Source of the DNA: a virus
IMG/VR virus record: IMGVR_UViG_3300046318_000144
Span: 1 to 64,000 of that record
Strand: one strand, 5' to 3'
DNA: 64,000 bases
Shown here: piece after piece, positions 9,585-25,192 of the stretch
Layout of the letters: every line of letters begins with the position of its first letter
Position numbering within the stretch: position 1 is the stretch's first letter
Translations under genes and position numbers: made by a program
Notes under the pieces: model-generated
The model's input: the letters and a program-made list of their open reading frames with translations, nothing else
What the model was told of the DNA's origin: nothing
The model's database searches: none

Positions 9585-12500
9585 ATGCCTGCAGAAACAG
9601 TAATACAACACAGAAAAGGTACCGCAGCGGAGTGGACTTTAGCAAATCCAATACTTGCATCTGGTGAAATTGGATTTGAAACCGATACTAATAAATTTAA
9701 AATTGGTGATGGAACTAATGTTTGGTCAGCACTGGTATATCAGAATATTTCTGGCCCAACTGGACCTACTGGTCCTGCAGGTAGTGCTGGCGCAACTGGA
9801 CCTACGGGTGCAGCTAGCACCGTAACTGGTCCCACGGGAGCGACTGGTCCCACAGGGCCTTCGGGAGTTATCTCCGTAACTGGACCAATTACTAATACTG
9901 GAACAAGTACATCTGCTGCTCTCGGATTTGACTACTCATTAGCATTTCCAAACACTAACACTACCCAGTCGACTAGTACTTCTAGTGGTGCTATCACCAC
10001 TGCTGGTGGTTTAGGTGTAGTTAAAGATGCTTATATTGGTGGAAATTTAAATATTGCTGGAAACTTTACAGTTTCTGGAACTAGTACTACCGTAAGTACT
10101 ACAAATCTTTCTGTAAGTGACTCTTTAATATACCTTGCAGATAGTCAGTATGACGCAGATGTTTTAGACATCGGTATCTATGGTGCTTATGGGGATGTAA
10201 ATCCAGGTCACTTTCACACAGGTCTAGTTCGTGATGCTTCTGATGCTAAATGGAAACTCGTATCTGGAGCTCCAGAGCCAGTATCAAATGTTATTGATTT
10301 TTCAGGCGTTACCTACGACAACTTACTAGCTGGGTCATTTATTAAAAATGGAGGAACGTCTAGCGAATTCCTCAAGGCTGACGGATCTGTAGATTCAACT
10401 ACATACTTAAGTACAACGCTTGCAGCATCTACTTATGCTAAATTGACTGCAGACCAGACTTTTACTGGCTTAAATACTTTTACTAACTCTGCTACTACTT
10501 CAAAAGCTCTTGTTGTAAATAATATTTCTGGAACTTCAGTTAACTTATTTGAAGTTCAAGCTAATGGAAGTCCGTACTTATACATAACTTCGGGTGGATC
10601 GCTATATAACTCTGGAAGACTTCTAGTTCGTGCTGACTATTCAGCTACTTTTAACGTTGGTGTTGGTTCGTCAACTCAGGTTGGTGCTGTTATTCGTGCT
10701 GCATCCTCCCAAACTGCCAATTTAGAGGAGTGGCAGGATAGCTCTGGAACAATTTTAGGAAGAATTGCATCAGATGGTTCTTACGTAGTAGGGTCAGACT
10801 CTTCTCGTTCATTTATTTCAGCAGCTTCTGGTAGAGCTCAGTTTGTAACTAATAATGCTTCTTTAATACCACTAATACTAAAAGGTGCAGCGTCCCAGTC
10901 AGTGGACTTACAGCAGTGGCTTGACTCGGCTGGTGTAGTTCTTGGTGCAATAACTTCAGTCGGTCGTGCAGCATTCCCTAGAGCATCACTTGGCTCAAAC
11001 ACTGATTTGGCTTATGGAACATTATCAGTTGCTGCCAACTCAGCTTCAACTATTGGTGCAGTTATTCGTGGTGCATCTTCTCAGACGTCTGATTTACAGC
11101 AGTGGCAGAACTCATCTGGAACGGTTCTTGCAAAGGTAAGCGCGTCTGGCAACTTTACAATGGGGCCAAACCTAACTTTTACTGACCCAGGTGTGGGAAA
11201 CGCTACATCATTCACATTCACTAAAAATAGTGACTCTGCTTGGCTAAAAGTTACAGAACGTGTAGCAGACGCAACCACTTATGAGTTTGGTATGGCAGAC
11301 AACCCTGATGGTTCGGACTACTTCCAGTGGCGCTTTGATGACTATCAGGGTGGCGGAACTGGTTGGATGCCACTACAGCTGACTGGATTTAATAGCCGCT
11401 TTGTTTCTAGAAATAACAACATGTATGGAAACCTTGTACTTCCATACAATACAGGTTTCTATACATATAACGCTAGTTACGGTGGAACCGACCAAGAAGT
11501 TGGAAGATTTACACCTAATAACAGCACATCTACTCAGCACCCTAAGGACTCGGGAACTGGTACTGGAACACTAACAGTAGATGCCACAGGATTTACAGGA
11601 ACTGGTGCTACGGCCTACTGGGTAGTTATTGAGACTGGTGGAACAACATTCAAGTGGGGAACTGGTTGGTGGAACTCAGGAACCTCAGTTGCAACTGGTG
11701 TAACTATCACTGGTTCTGCTCAGACTCTTCAAAATGGTTTAACAGTTACACTATCTCTAACAGGGCACGTTGCTGGTGACCGTTGGAACTTCCGTGCATA
11801 TCCTGCTCCGCAGGTGGGTATTGGTGGAACCATTAGCGGTGCAATGGTTAGTATTTCGCCAGTAGCTGCTACTAAGGGCCTAGTAGTTAAAGCAGCTGGT
11901 AGTCAGACAGCTAACCTTACTGAATGGCAGAGCAGTGCTGGAGCTGTTCTTGCAAACGTTACTAATGGTGGTTCTGTAAATACAATCAACTACTTTGGTA
12001 ACGTAGCTGGAGATGCTCCATACTTAGATTACACAACTGCTAATAAGTTAATAGTGCAAACTAGAAATGCTGCCTACATTGGATTAACAGTTAAGGGAGC
12101 ATCTTCTCAAAGTGCCAACCTCCAAGAGTGGCAGACATCAGCAGGAAGCATTCTTGCACAGATTGACTCATTTGGTGGTATCCGAACTAACTCATATCTA
12201 CAGGTTCAATCTGGTTCAGCTACTACTATCTCACAATGGATTCGTGGTGCTGCCTCACACACTGCTGACCTATTTCAGTACCAGACTAACGGTGGTTCAG
12301 CTGTTCTTGGTGGCCGTAACGCTGTTGCTCAAATCTACACTGGAGCGACATCACCTATTCAGACTGGAGTTGGTGGAGCAACAACTGCTGCTTCTGGTAC
12401 AGGCACAACGGCAACGATTACTACAACTAGCGCTCATGGTCTTGCTATTGGTGACATTGTTACTGTGGCTGGCGTTACCCCGACAGGCTATAATGGTACA

Positions 12501-13004
12501 TATGTTTTGACGGCTGTTGCAACCAACACGATTTCGTATGCGAACGCAACAACGGGTTCACAGACTGTTGCAGGTACTATTACAACGCCAGCACAGGCAA
12601 GCATAGTTTCTAGAAGTGCTGGAACATCAGGTTTAATAATTAAACAAGCAGCTAGTGGAACTGCAATGCCATTCCAAATACAGAATTCAAGTGGAACTGC
12701 TGTCATGTACATGGGAAGCAATGGCTCAGCTTACATCCCATACCTAACTGGATATGACTCATTAACCGCTGCATCTTTCACTACTGGCAGGACCATCCAA
12801 CTATTTTCCGCAACAACTTCAGTGGGCGGCGGTGCAGGTGTTCTTGGTATAGCAAACGCTGGAACTGTTCCAACATCTAACCCGACTGGTGGTGGTGTTC
12901 TATATGTCAATACAGGTGCTTTAGCCTATATTGGAACCTCTGGATCAGCTGCTACAATAGTAAATGCAGACGGAACTAAGACACTAGACGGAGGATCGGC
13001 CTAA
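9585..13004 (+). CDS. Tail fibre: Mtd-N-like anchor, collagen tract, ASQxADLxxW repeats, FCCH-like domain
   Basis: 1139 residues. The N-terminus ([12 protein letters not shown]...[17 protein letters not shown]) matches the N-terminal domain of major tropism determinant-type fibres. A short collagen tract (about 56-90) follows. The shaft contains at least five copies of a ~30-residue unit, A-S-Q-(S/T)-x-(D/N)-L-x-x-W-x-(D/S/T)-S-x-G-x-(V/I)-L (for example [14 protein letters not shown]), also present in the 16173 gene. Around residues 940-1000 sits an FCCH-like beta-domain ([15 protein letters not shown]...YNGTY) whose codons are richer in ACG, TCG and GCG than the flanks. Probably a trimeric fibre or spike. 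A 41-nt block is identical to one in the 16173 gene. Confidence 0.75.
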   Translation: MPAETVIQHRKGTAAEWTLANPILASGEIGFETDTNKFKIGDGTNVWSALVYQNISGPTGPTGPAGSAGATGPTGAASTVTGPTGATGPTGPSGVISVTGPITNTGTSTSAALGFDYSLAFPNTNTTQSTSTSSGAITTAGGLGVVKDAYIGGNLNIAGNFTVSGTSTTVSTTNLSVSDSLIYLADSQYDADVLDIGIYGAYGDVNPGHFHTGLVRDASDAKWKLVSGAPEPVSNVIDFSGVTYDNLLAGSFIKNGGTSSEFLKADGSVDSTTYLSTTLAASTYAKLTADQTFTGLNTFTNSATTSKALVVNNISGTSVNLFEVQANGSPYLYITSGGSLYNSGRLLVRADYSATFNVGVGSSTQVGAVIRAASSQTANLEEWQDSSGTILGRIASDGSYVVGSDSSRSFISAASGRAQFVTNNASLIPLILKGAASQSVDLQQWLDSAGVVLGAITSVGRAAFPRASLGSNTDLAYGTLSVAANSASTIGAVIRGASSQTSDLQQWQNSSGTVLAKVSASGNFTMGPNLTFTDPGVGNATSFTFTKNSDSAWLKVTERVADATTYEFGMADNPDGSDYFQWRFDDYQGGGTGWMPLQLTGFNSRFVSRNNNMYGNLVLPYNTGFYTYNASYGGTDQEVGRFTPNNSTSTQHPKDSGTGTGTLTVDATGFTGTGATAYWVVIETGGTTFKWGTGWWNSGTSVATGVTITGSAQTLQNGLTVTLSLTGHVAGDRWNFRAYPAPQVGIGGTISGAMVSISPVAATKGLVVKAAGSQTANLTEWQSSAGAVLANVTNGGSVNTINYFGNVAGDAPYLDYTTANKLIVQTRNAAYIGLTVKGASSQSANLQEWQTSAGSILAQIDSFGGIRTNSYLQVQSGSATTISQWIRGAASHTADLFQYQTNGGSAVLGGRNAVAQIYTGATSPIQTGVGGATTAASGTGTTATITTTSAHGLAIGDIVTVAGVTPTGYNGTYVLTAVATNTISYANATTGSQTVAGTITTPAQASIVSRSAGTSGLIIKQAASGTAMPFQIQNSSGTAVMYMGSNGSAYIPYLTGYDSLTAASFTTGRTIQLFSATTSVGGGAGVLGIANAGTVPTSNPTGGGVLYVNTGALAYIGTSGSAATIVNADGTKTLDGGSA
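10353..10393 (+). repeat. 41-nt block shared exactly with another fibre gene (copy 1)
   Basis: Identical to 18186-18226 in the same reading frame; it encodes a [14 protein letters not shown] linker. The flanks differ, so this is a shared module edge. Confidence 0.85.
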
Positions 13005-13792
13005 TGGCTCGTAAAGATTTAGTACAGTACAGGCGCGATACTACCGCCAACTGGACTTCAGTCAACCCTGTTCTAGCGTCTGGTGAACCTGGTTTTGAGA
13101 CTGACACAGGAAAATTTAAAATTGGAGATGGAACCACAGCATGGGCATCTCTAGCGTACCAAAATGCGTCTGGCGCAACAGGCCCGACAGGCCCGACAGG
13201 TGCTACAGGAGCTACTGGTGCTACAGGACCTACTGGAGCTAACGGTTCAAATGGTGCAACGGGTGCAACTGGAGCAACTGGAGCAACTGGAGCTACAGGT
13301 CCAACTGGAGCAGCAAGCACGGTTACTGGACCAACTGGTGCTACTGGTGCAACGGGAGCTACAGGTCCAACAGGTGCTTCAGGAGCAGTAGGTGCGACTG
13401 GTCCACAGGGTGTGCAGGGTGTGCAGGGTGTTCAGGGTGATGCAGGTCCTACAGGCCCTACTGGTCCAACTGGTGCTACGGGAGCTCAAGGTGCAACGGG
13501 ACCGACAGGTGCTACGGGTGCAGCTAGCACCGTAACTGGACCAACTGGAGCAACGGGTGCAACTGGTCCAACGGGTTCAGCAGGAAAATATACAGTATCA
13601 GATACTGCACCATCTGGCCCAGTTACTGGTGATGCATGGTTTAACTCTACTAACAGTAGATTGTATATCTACTATGACAGCTACTGGGTAGAAGTTTCGT
13701 CTTCCGAGGCTGGACCGACTGGCCCTACTGGTCCTGCAGGAAGCGGATCAAGTATAGGTTTTGAAGCAATATTTCTATTGATGGGATCATAA
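13004..13792 (+). CDS. Short collagen-like fibre protein with Mtd-N-like anchor
   Basis: 262 residues. The N-terminal ~55 residues ([12 protein letters not shown]...[17 protein letters not shown]) are paralogous to the start of the preceding fibre and match the tropism-determinant N-terminal domain type. A collagen tract (GPTGATG, GVQGVQG) spans about 56-190. [20 protein letters not shown] segment ending in YDSYWVE follows, a module also seen near the C-termini of the 3260 and 19719 proteins. It ends with a hydrophobic [10 protein letters not shown]. The start overlaps the upstream stop (TAATG). It looks like a compact version of the large fibres and may be a short fibre or a linker for the next small protein. 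Confidence 0.7.
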   Translation: MARKDLVQYRRDTTANWTSVNPVLASGEPGFETDTGKFKIGDGTTAWASLAYQNASGATGPTGPTGATGATGATGPTGANGSNGATGATGATGATGATGPTGAASTVTGPTGATGATGATGPTGASGAVGATGPQGVQGVQGVQGDAGPTGPTGPTGATGAQGATGPTGATGAASTVTGPTGATGATGPTGSAGKYTVSDTAPSGPVTGDAWFNSTNSRLYIYYDSYWVEVSSSEAGPTGPTGPAGSGSSIGFEAIFLLMGS

Positions 13793-13793
13793 A

Positions 13794-14123
13794 ATGGCAA
13801 CAACATACAAAGTACTAGGTCAAGTAAATCCAGCAGCTACAACTGCTACAACGCTGTATACGGTTCCATCTGCAACTTCTACAGTAGGTAGCACTTTAGT
13901 GATAGCTAATATTGGAAGCGTGTCTGGTACATATAGAATTGCGGTAAGACCAGCAGGTGCTACACTAGCAAATCAGCATTACTTAGTGTATGACACCACA
14001 TTAAATGGGAATGACTCAGTCACTTTCACTATCGGTATGACACTAGCAACTACAGATGTTGTAACTGTATATGCGTCTAATACAAACTTTGCATTCAACT
14101 TGTTTGGAAGCGAGATCTCGTAG
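13794..14123 (+). CDS. Small beta-sandwich tail/fibre accessory protein
   Basis: 109 residues with the layout seen in small phage tail proteins: Y-K-V-L-G-Q-V-N-P at the start, TLYTVPSATSTVGSTLVIAN, a YRIAVRPAG strand, and a C-terminal FNLFGSEIS. No catalytic motif. It begins one base after the preceding fibre's stop and ends against the GTG start of the leucine-rich protein, so it is part of the same translationally linked series. The function is inferred to be structural, for example a fibre collar or baseplate subunit. The pattern resemblance to other phages' small baseplate proteins is moderate. Confidence 0.6.
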   Translation: MATTYKVLGQVNPAATTATTLYTVPSATSTVGSTLVIANIGSVSGTYRIAVRPAGATLANQHYLVYDTTLNGNDSVTFTIGMTLATTDVVTVYASNTNFAFNLFGSEIS

Positions 14124-15976
14124 TGGCAGTAGTAAGAACAAGTAAGCAATCTGTAGCATCAAAGCAGGGAAAACCAATAAATTTTTCTACTGAAGATGAC
14201 ACTATAATCCCCTGGGTAAGACCGTCTGACTGGCTAACTATGCCAGAAGTACTATCTTCAGAAAACAAATTTGTAGGTTTACTTGCAATTTTTAGTTTTA
14301 ATAATGCCGTAGCACTTTCTGCAACTGTTACTGGAGGATTCACTGTAGATTGGGGAGACGGGTCATCACCTGAAAATTTTGCATCAGCTGCTACAGCACA
14401 ACATCAGTATACATATTCATCAATATCTGGCTCAACCTTGAGTACTAGAGGCTATAAACAGGTAATTGTTCAGGTATACCCAACTGTAGCTGGAACTGGT
14501 ATATCTAGAGTTAATCTACAACTTAGACCATCAACATACTATACAGTTAATGCTGTAAGCGAGACTGGATGGTTAGATGTCACATTTTCATCTACTCTAG
14601 CATCTACTGCTGCCATATACACAGGTGGTGCTCCTACAGGAGGCAGCACCATGTGGACCAGAATGCTGGAAAGAATTAGGATAATAAACTCTTATTTGAC
14701 TGATTTTTATAACTTATTTGGTGGATGTTCTGCGCTACAGTCTCTAGAAATAGTTAATAGGAATACTGGCAGCATATCGAGCATGGGCAGTGCATTTAGC
14801 GATTGCAATCTACTACAAGAAATACCAGCAATTACTAATGTAGTTAGTTCTGGCAATTTTAATGCTTCATTTTCTGGATGTCGATCTTTAAAAAAAGTAC
14901 CTAATTGTAACTACTCATCTATGACGAATGGTAGTTTACTTTTCTCAAACTGCTCATCTTTAGTAGAAGTTCCAAGAATAGATACATCAAATACTACAAA
15001 TTTTGGAAGCATGTTCAGTGAGTGTGTATCACTTCAATCAGTCGGAGAAATAAACACATCAAATGGAACAACTTTCTCTTCAATGTTTACTGGGTGCAGA
15101 TCTTTAAAAAAGATACATAAAATGGACCTATCAAAAGGCATATTACTGAACTCTATGTTTTCCAATTGCTCATCTTTGTCTGAAATACCAGAGTTTGTTA
15201 CTAGCGCATGTACTGATATTAATGCCATGTTCCAAAGCTGTACTAAACTAAAAACTATCCCACTTTTAGATACAAGCAACGTTACAAACTTCAGCACCAT
15301 GTTTAACAATGCTAGTTCGCTAGAATATGTGCCATATTTAAATATAAATAAAGCTACAACACTTGCTTCTATGTTTTCTAACTGTCCTTCACTAACGTCA
15401 GCTAATCTGAATGGGTCTACATCTACAGCATTAACAACTATTATCAGTGCATTTACTTCTTGTACCGCTTTACAAACTATAGGAACTATAAATTTATCAG
15501 GATTGACTTCAGCACCAGGAACATCCTGGACAACAGCTACTGGATCTCTAAGCTCACTAGCCTTAGTTAATTTAAAACACAGCATATCTATAGCTTCTGG
15601 AAGACTATCAGCAACAGAATTAAATGCAATCTACACATCACTAGGCACACTGCCAAGCGCATCTGTCACAGCAGCATCAGGGTCAGGAAGTACAGTGACC
15701 TATACCACAGCAGCTGATCATGGCTTTAAGGCTGGTCAAATAGTAACAGTTACTGGACTGAGCATAGCGACTGGCTCTTCTCTGAACCTATCTGCAGTTA
15801 CTATTGCAGCTACCCCAACTACTACCACTTTTACAGTAACTAACGCAACAGTAGGTACATCATCTGGCACTGGTATAGCACAAATAAATGCAACTATAAC
15901 AGTTACTAGCAACCCAGGGACTACTACAGATGATCCAACTATTGCTACAGCTAAGGGATGGACGGTGACTGGCTAA
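14123..15976 (+). CDS. BspA/DUF285-type leucine-rich repeat adhesin with PKD-like domain
   Basis: 617 residues from GTG 14123, which overlaps the preceding TAG (TAGTG). Residues about 60-145 contain a PKD-like strand pattern with VDWGDGS. Residues about 180-480 form a ladder of ~23-residue repeats of the type S-x-x-x-M-F-x-x-C-x-S-L-x-x-(V/I)-P-x-(I/L)-(D/N)-T-S (for example MFSECVSLQSVGEINTSN), the DUF285/BspA leucine-rich fold used for adhesion by bacterial and protist surface proteins. A C-terminal FCCH-like beta-domain (DHGFKAGQIVTVTG, about residue 515-570) follows. Probably a receptor-binding protein. A solenoid of this kind is unusual in a phage fibre cluster and could have been captured from a cellular surface protein. 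Confidence 0.7.
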   Translation: MAVVRTSKQSVASKQGKPINFSTEDDTIIPWVRPSDWLTMPEVLSSENKFVGLLAIFSFNNAVALSATVTGGFTVDWGDGSSPENFASAATAQHQYTYSSISGSTLSTRGYKQVIVQVYPTVAGTGISRVNLQLRPSTYYTVNAVSETGWLDVTFSSTLASTAAIYTGGAPTGGSTMWTRMLERIRIINSYLTDFYNLFGGCSALQSLEIVNRNTGSISSMGSAFSDCNLLQEIPAITNVVSSGNFNASFSGCRSLKKVPNCNYSSMTNGSLLFSNCSSLVEVPRIDTSNTTNFGSMFSECVSLQSVGEINTSNGTTFSSMFTGCRSLKKIHKMDLSKGILLNSMFSNCSSLSEIPEFVTSACTDINAMFQSCTKLKTIPLLDTSNVTNFSTMFNNASSLEYVPYLNINKATTLASMFSNCPSLTSANLNGSTSTALTTIISAFTSCTALQTIGTINLSGLTSAPGTSWTTATGSLSSLALVNLKHSISIASGRLSATELNAIYTSLGTLPSASVTAASGSGSTVTYTTAADHGFKAGQIVTVTGLSIATGSSLNLSAVTIAATPTTTTFTVTNATVGTSSGTGIAQINATITVTSNPGTTTDDPTIATAKGWTVTG

Positions 15977-16173
15977 TGTCATTTTTTAAAAATATAGACG
16001 GTTCTCTAGACATAGCTCCAAATTTTGTACTTAATAAAGATTATGAACTAGTAAAAGAGTCTAAAGATACTTACGAGTATCCAGTAGATGGCTGGTACTG
16101 GTTTGATACAGAAGTAGAAGCATACGAATTTTTTAATATTCCACTACCAGTAGAAGAGGATGGAATCCAATAA
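15976..16173 (+). CDS. Small acidic protein between fibre genes (putative fibre chaperone or accessory)
   Basis: 65 residues from ATG 15976, which overlaps the upstream stop in TAATG; the ORF could extend 6 codons further but the coupled ATG is preferred. Acidic and aromatic, with a [19 protein letters not shown] segment, and no domain I can name. Its stop overlaps the start of the next fibre gene (TAATG). Small acidic proteins interleaved with fibre genes are often fibre-assembly chaperones; here that is inference from size, charge and position only. Confidence 0.55.
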   Translation: MSFFKNIDGSLDIAPNFVLNKDYELVKESKDTYEYPVDGWYWFDTEVEAYEFFNIPLPVEEDGIQ

Positions 16174-19100
16174 TGGCTATTGATTTCCCAAATGCCCCGA
16201 GTGTTAATGATATTTTTTCAGCGGGCGGAAAAACTTGGATCTGGACTGGGTCAGTTTGGAATGTCCAGACTACCCAGACAATTACTGGTGCAACTGGACC
16301 AACTGGTCCTACGGGAGCTCAAGGTGCAACTGGTCCGACGGGTGCAGCCAGCACAGTAACTGGTCCTACAGGTCCAACAGGTGCAACAGGAGCTGCTTCA
16401 ACTGTTACTGGACCTACGGGGGCCACAGGTGCATCTGGTGCTACTGGCCCTACAGGTGCGACGGGGCTTGATGGAGCAACTGGCCCGACTGGGCCAGCGG
16501 GAGCTGATGGTGCTGATAGCACGGTTACTGGTCCAACTGGTGCTACGGGAGCTCAGGGTGTAACTGGTCCTACGGGTGCAGCCTCGACAGTCACAGGTCC
16601 GACTGGTGCTACAGGTGCAACAGGCCCAACTGGTGCTTCTGGTGTAGTGGCTGTATCTTCACCAATAACTAATAGTGGGACTTCTACATCTGCAAATATA
16701 GGGTTTGACTATTCGACCGCATTTGCTGATCCTACTTTTACAGGAACCGTAACCTCTACTTATCAAAAACTAATTCCAACTGCCACCAAACCAACCTGGG
16801 CTGAAGGAAATGTCTACTACGATAGCGAAGAAAAAACTGTCATTATTCAAGGTAGTGGAACTTCTTTTGAAATTGCCATTGGAGAAAGAGAATGGGTTCG
16901 TTGTAGAAACAGCTCTGGTGTAACTATTCCAAAAGGTGTTGCAGTTTATGTTACTGGAGTTCATATCCCAGGGGACCCGACGCATGGACACCACCCTACA
17001 ATTGAACTAGCTGATGCTTCAGATGTAGCAAAGAAAGATGTAATTGGTGTAACTGGAGAGTCAATTGCTAACGGTGCACATGGTTATGTAGTTGTTCGTG
17101 GCTATATCGAAGGTCTAGATACTTCCACACTTACTGAAGGCACTAGAGTCCACCTGAGTGCCGTCACCCCTGGAGCAATTGTTGATATCGCTCCAGATTA
17201 CCCTAATTACCCTACTGATCTAGGTATCTGCCTAACCAGTGATGCTACTGATGGAACTCTGTATGTAGATATAGCACAGCACTCTATTGAAGGGTTCCGA
17301 GTCAGTAATAATGCTTACATTGACGGTAACTTAACTGTAGGTGGAGACCTCAACCTACTAGGTGCAGCATCAGAAATTAATGCTTCAAACCTTGCCGTAG
17401 ACAATAACTTTATATATCTAAATAGTGGTGACACTATTGGAACAACAGGCACTACATTTTCTGGCTCTGGTCTAGATGATGCCACTTTGGTTGGTCATTA
17501 CACAGGAACTACGACTAAAACATTCAAAGTAAAAATAACAGTTGATGGTTCTGGAAGTAGTCCAGACTCATTCCGTTGGTCTACAGATAACTTTGCTACA
17601 AACAATGGTTCAGACATAACCATAACTGCTGGTACACCTCAATCACTTTCAGACAATATCTCAGTAGTATTTATTAGTGATAATGGCCACACCTTAAATG
17701 ATATTTGGTCTGGAACTGCAGCCCCAGTAAACGTTGACTTAGCTCTTATTGGTAACAGGAATACTGGCACCTCTGGGCCTGGCTATACCCATACTGGCCT
17801 CTTCTTTGACGTTAGCGATCAGAAGTTTAAACTCTTTTCAGAGTATGACCCAGAGCCTGTATTAAATATTGATACCGCGGATGCATCTTTTACTTTAGGA
17901 ACTGTAGTTGCGTCAGGTTTTGAGGGTAATCTAACTGGAAACGTAACTGGAAGTGTGACTGGAAATGCTGGAACAGTAACTAATGGCGTTTACACAAATA
18001 CTAGCCAAACTCTTACTGGTACTCAGACATTTATATCTAGTTCTATTTCGACTACACCAATTATTGTTAAAGGGTTGGCCTCTCAGAGTGCTGACTTACA
18101 TCAGTGGCAGGACTCTACTGCTGCTGTACTAGCAAAAGTAAGTTCTGCTGGACAAATAACTGCCGCATCATTTACTAAGACAAGTGGAACGTCTAGCGAA
18201 TTCCTCAAGGCTGACGGATCTGTAGACTCCAGTACCTATGCAAAGTTGACTGCTAGTCAAACTTTTACTGGAACTCAGACAATTATACCTACAAATGCTG
18301 GAGTTCAAGGGCTAATTGTTAAAGGATTAGGCTCACAATCAGCTGATCTACAACAATGGCAAGATAGCTCTGCAAATGTACTAGCCTATATGGACCAAAC
18401 TGGGTCTTTTGTTACAGCATCAATTTCTACATCAAATCTAACCACAGCAAATGTGCTTGTTGACGATTCTCTAGGTGTCAACGCTACCTTCTATATAAAT
18501 AAAGCTAGTAGTCAAACAAATGCATTATTTCAGATATCTGATGGTAACTTCCTAACCCCAACTATGTATTTCAGTGTAGCTGCTGATGGAGTCACAACTC
18601 TAGCTAGATCGCTAAATCTAGCTGCTGGAACTACTACACTTTCTCCATTAGAGTTTACTTCTGGACCACTACTCACAACCCCTATAGCAGGATCCGTAGA
18701 GCATTTAGCGCCCAGCTTCTACGTTACAGGAAATGCAACTACTGGTCGTGGTATAGTGTCAGCTCCTCAGATGGTTCGCATAGCTACCACTAGAAATAAA
18801 GCAACAAACAACACTACGCTTCAAGGTATTTTTGACCCTGCAAACGATACAATATCACTAGCCGCTGGAACCCTACACCGTTTCCGCGGAACATATCTTA
18901 TGACAAAGTCAGCAACGACGGGTGCTGCAACGCTTCAATTAGGATTTACTTTTAGCAATGCTCCAGTATCAATCGTATATACATTTAAAACATATACTCA
19001 AGGAGCTTTAAGCGCAACTCAGAGCACGGGGTCTGCGTCATCAGCAGCTGCAACTACAGTATCTCCATCAGGAACAGCTGCAGCCAACTATGTAATAGAG

Positions 19101-19271
19101 ATAGAAGGATGGTTTCAGTCAAATGCAACTATAGGTGGTACTTTAGTACCTGCCTTCACTCAGTCGGCATCTGGAACCTCTGTTGCCCCGTCGGCAATTG
19201 CTGATACGTATTTCGAGATCCAAGCAGTTGCTGCATCAGGAACAGTGGTAATAGCTGGTTCATGGGCTTAA
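16173..19271 (+). CDS. Tail fibre: FPNAPSVN anchor, collagen tract, multi-domain beta shaft
   Basis: 1032 residues. It opens with the FPNAPSVN...WIWTGSVWN anchor shared with the 7683 and 23932 genes. A Gly-X-Thr tract (about 35-155) with embedded [10 protein letters not shown] units follows. Next is a beta domain (about 205-385, [11 protein letters not shown]...[11 protein letters not shown]) related to the middle domain of the 3260 fibre. Then come a [19 protein letters not shown] segment, two ASQSADLxQWQDS units and a C-terminal beta tip. One domain ([16 protein letters not shown]...) parallels one in the 9585 fibre. It is the last gene of the first fibre unit; an 86-bp gap holding a new promoter follows. 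Confidence 0.75.
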   Translation: MAIDFPNAPSVNDIFSAGGKTWIWTGSVWNVQTTQTITGATGPTGPTGAQGATGPTGAASTVTGPTGPTGATGAASTVTGPTGATGASGATGPTGATGLDGATGPTGPAGADGADSTVTGPTGATGAQGVTGPTGAASTVTGPTGATGATGPTGASGVVAVSSPITNSGTSTSANIGFDYSTAFADPTFTGTVTSTYQKLIPTATKPTWAEGNVYYDSEEKTVIIQGSGTSFEIAIGEREWVRCRNSSGVTIPKGVAVYVTGVHIPGDPTHGHHPTIELADASDVAKKDVIGVTGESIANGAHGYVVVRGYIEGLDTSTLTEGTRVHLSAVTPGAIVDIAPDYPNYPTDLGICLTSDATDGTLYVDIAQHSIEGFRVSNNAYIDGNLTVGGDLNLLGAASEINASNLAVDNNFIYLNSGDTIGTTGTTFSGSGLDDATLVGHYTGTTTKTFKVKITVDGSGSSPDSFRWSTDNFATNNGSDITITAGTPQSLSDNISVVFISDNGHTLNDIWSGTAAPVNVDLALIGNRNTGTSGPGYTHTGLFFDVSDQKFKLFSEYDPEPVLNIDTADASFTLGTVVASGFEGNLTGNVTGSVTGNAGTVTNGVYTNTSQTLTGTQTFISSSISTTPIIVKGLASQSADLHQWQDSTAAVLAKVSSAGQITAASFTKTSGTSSEFLKADGSVDSSTYAKLTASQTFTGTQTIIPTNAGVQGLIVKGLGSQSADLQQWQDSSANVLAYMDQTGSFVTASISTSNLTTANVLVDDSLGVNATFYINKASSQTNALFQISDGNFLTPTMYFSVAADGVTTLARSLNLAAGTTTLSPLEFTSGPLLTTPIAGSVEHLAPSFYVTGNATTGRGIVSAPQMVRIATTRNKATNNTTLQGIFDPANDTISLAAGTLHRFRGTYLMTKSATTGAATLQLGFTFSNAPVSIVYTFKTYTQGALSATQSTGSASSAAATTVSPSGTAAANYVIEIEGWFQSNATIGGTLVPAFTQSASGTSVAPSAIADTYFEIQAVAASGTVVIAGSWA
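18186..18226 (+). repeat. 41-nt block shared exactly with another fibre gene (copy 2)
   Basis: Identical to 10353-10393 in the 9585 fibre gene and in the same frame. It marks a module boundary exchanged or copied between fibre genes. Confidence 0.85.
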
Positions 19272-19318
19272 AGCATATCTAGCTATTAGACTACCTTTAA
19301 TGAGTATCGCATAAATAC

Positions 19319-19326
19319 GGTAAAAT
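19319..19326 (+). promoter_or_regulatory. GGTAAAAT candidate late promoter
   Basis: A GGTAAAAT motif lies 32 nt before ATG 19358 in the 86-bp gap between two fibre units. It is followed by a good ribosome site (AAAGGA, 6 nt before the ATG). It matches motifs ahead of other structural units at 2860, 28806, 56995, 59211 and 63376. Confidence 0.5.
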
Positions 19327-19357
19327 AAAAGGGACTAGTCTACCCTAAAGGACCCTA

Positions 19358-19717
19358 ATGAGCTGCGGAATTGGCGATATCTATGATTTAATCATAGACC
19401 AAGGTGCTACTTTCGAACGCTCAATAACTCTACTTAATACCGCTAAAAAACCAGTCTCATTGGCTGGATATACAGCAAGAATGTATGTTAGAGACGGATA
19501 TTCAAATCCTGTAGTGTACTTAACATTGACTACTGAAAACGGAAGAATATCTATAAAGCCAACTTTAGGAAGAGTTGATTTGTATATTTCAGCAGGAGAC
19601 ACTGCAAATATGATTTCCGACAAATATGTATATGACTTAGAGTTAGTGGACTCTAGTGATGAACCATCTCGAGTTCTACAAGGGTCATTTACCGTTCGTG
19701 CAGAGGTAACTAGATAA
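19358..19717 (+). CDS. LtfC/p132-like beta-sandwich protein, paralogue of the 2901 gene
   Basis: 119 residues, aligning end to end with the protein at 2901: [34 protein letters not shown] and a C-terminal AEVTR. It heads a second fibre unit and is followed 1 nt later by another giant collagen-like gene, exactly repeating the order seen at 2901-7201. That duplicated pairing suggests each LtfC-like protein is the dedicated attachment subunit of its own collagen-like fibre. The start is supported by an AAAGGA ribosome site and an upstream promoter motif. Confidence 0.65.
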   Translation: MSCGIGDIYDLIIDQGATFERSITLLNTAKKPVSLAGYTARMYVRDGYSNPVVYLTLTTENGRISIKPTLGRVDLYISAGDTANMISDKYVYDLELVDSSDEPSRVLQGSFTVRAEVTR

Positions 19718-19718
19718 C

Positions 19719-23918
<4,200 letters not shown>

Positions 23919-23931
23919 GAATAGATAACAC

Positions 23932-25191
23932 ATGACAGCAATAGATTTTCCTAATAGCCCCTCCGTCGGTAATACCCACAGTGCTGGAGGTAGAACTTGG
24001 ATATGGACTGGGTCAGTTTGGAACGCAGTAGAGACTACTTCAGTTGGAGGTGCGACTGGACCGACTGGCCCTACTGGTCCACAATCTACAGTAACTGGCC
24101 CCACGGGTGCAACTGGCGCGACTGGACCTACTGGCCCCTACCTAACTAGTGCTTATACATTTTCAGCTACAACTACTAACTCTGACCCTGGAAATGGTAT
24201 TTTTAGATTAAATACTGCAAATGCTAGCCTAACTACTGCTATTTATATTGATAATCAAGATATAGGAACTACTAGCCGAACTGCTTGGTACGATACTTGG
24301 GATGACTCTAGTAGCACTATAAAAGGTATTCTAAATATAACTAATACAGTATCTCCTAGTGATTCTGTCACATTTACCATAACTGGGTCAGTCGGGGCTG
24401 GAGCTGGATACTACTCAATACCAGTTAGCTATCTCGCTGGTAACACTCCAACAGGATCAGCAGTATATGCAATAAGTTTTTATAGGTATGGAGACCTAGG
24501 ATCTACAGGACCTCAGGGCTCTCAGGGAGTTACAGGACCGTCAGGAGCTACTGGTCCGACAGGTCCACTCGGTCTAGGTCTAAATATTTTAGACTATTAC
24601 GCAAATTTAACTGCACTCCAATCAGCGCATCCTACTGGATCAGCTGGGCAAATGTACTTAGTATCAGACACTGTATACATCTGGGATACTGGAACATCAG
24701 CCTGGGTAGCATCTAATTTCGTATACCCATCGCTAACTTCTTATGTAACCTTAACTGGTACAGAAACTTTAACTAATAAAACCCTACAATCACCATCATT
24801 AACTGGACAAGCAAAAGAAACAATAACCACTGTTGGTACAGGATTTGCAACTTCTTATAACTTTGATGTAGCTACTTCAGCTGTTGTATACATAACTGCA
24901 AACTCTACTGCAAATGGAACTGTAAACTTTAGAGCTAGCTCAGGGGCCTCGCTAGATTCATTCATGTCCACGGGGCAATCAGTTACATGTACACTACTTT
25001 TAACAAATTCAAGCCCAGCTTATTACCCAAATGCTTTTCAAATAGATGGAAGTTCAGTAACCCCTAAATGGGCTGGAGGAACTGCACCAACATCTGGAAA
25101 TGCTTCATCAGTTGATATGTACTCATTCACTATTGTAAAAACTGCTAGTGCTACTTTTACAGTATTAGCTACTCAGTTGAAGTACGCATAA
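23932..25191 (+). CDS. Tail fibre: FPNSPSVG anchor, short collagen tracts, beta tip
   Basis: 419 residues. The N-terminal anchor ([20 protein letters not shown]) is the third copy of the module seen in the 7683 and 16173 genes. It is followed by a short Gly-X-Thr tract, a TFSATTTNSDPGNG beta module paralogous to one in the 19719 fibre, a second short tract, and a GQMYLVSDTVYIWDTG segment. The C-terminus contains TLTNKTLQSPSLTG and a beta domain common in phage fibres. It starts 14 bp after the giant fibre gene and is followed 1 nt later by the lectin-like protein, for which it may be the carrier. Confidence 0.7.
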   Translation: MTAIDFPNSPSVGNTHSAGGRTWIWTGSVWNAVETTSVGGATGPTGPTGPQSTVTGPTGATGATGPTGPYLTSAYTFSATTTNSDPGNGIFRLNTANASLTTAIYIDNQDIGTTSRTAWYDTWDDSSSTIKGILNITNTVSPSDSVTFTITGSVGAGAGYYSIPVSYLAGNTPTGSAVYAISFYRYGDLGSTGPQGSQGVTGPSGATGPTGPLGLGLNILDYYANLTALQSAHPTGSAGQMYLVSDTVYIWDTGTSAWVASNFVYPSLTSYVTLTGTETLTNKTLQSPSLTGQAKETITTVGTGFATSYNFDVATSAVVYITANSTANGTVNFRASSGASLDSFMSTGQSVTCTLLLTNSSPAYYPNAFQIDGSSVTPKWAGGTAPTSGNASSVDMYSFTIVKTASATFTVLATQLKYA

Positions 25192-25192
25192 T

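Noticed and set aside
9585-13792. Diversity-generating retroelement suggested by Mtd-N-like domains
   Set aside because: No reverse transcriptase, accessory gene or template/variable repeat pair with adenine-specific differences is visible in the window.
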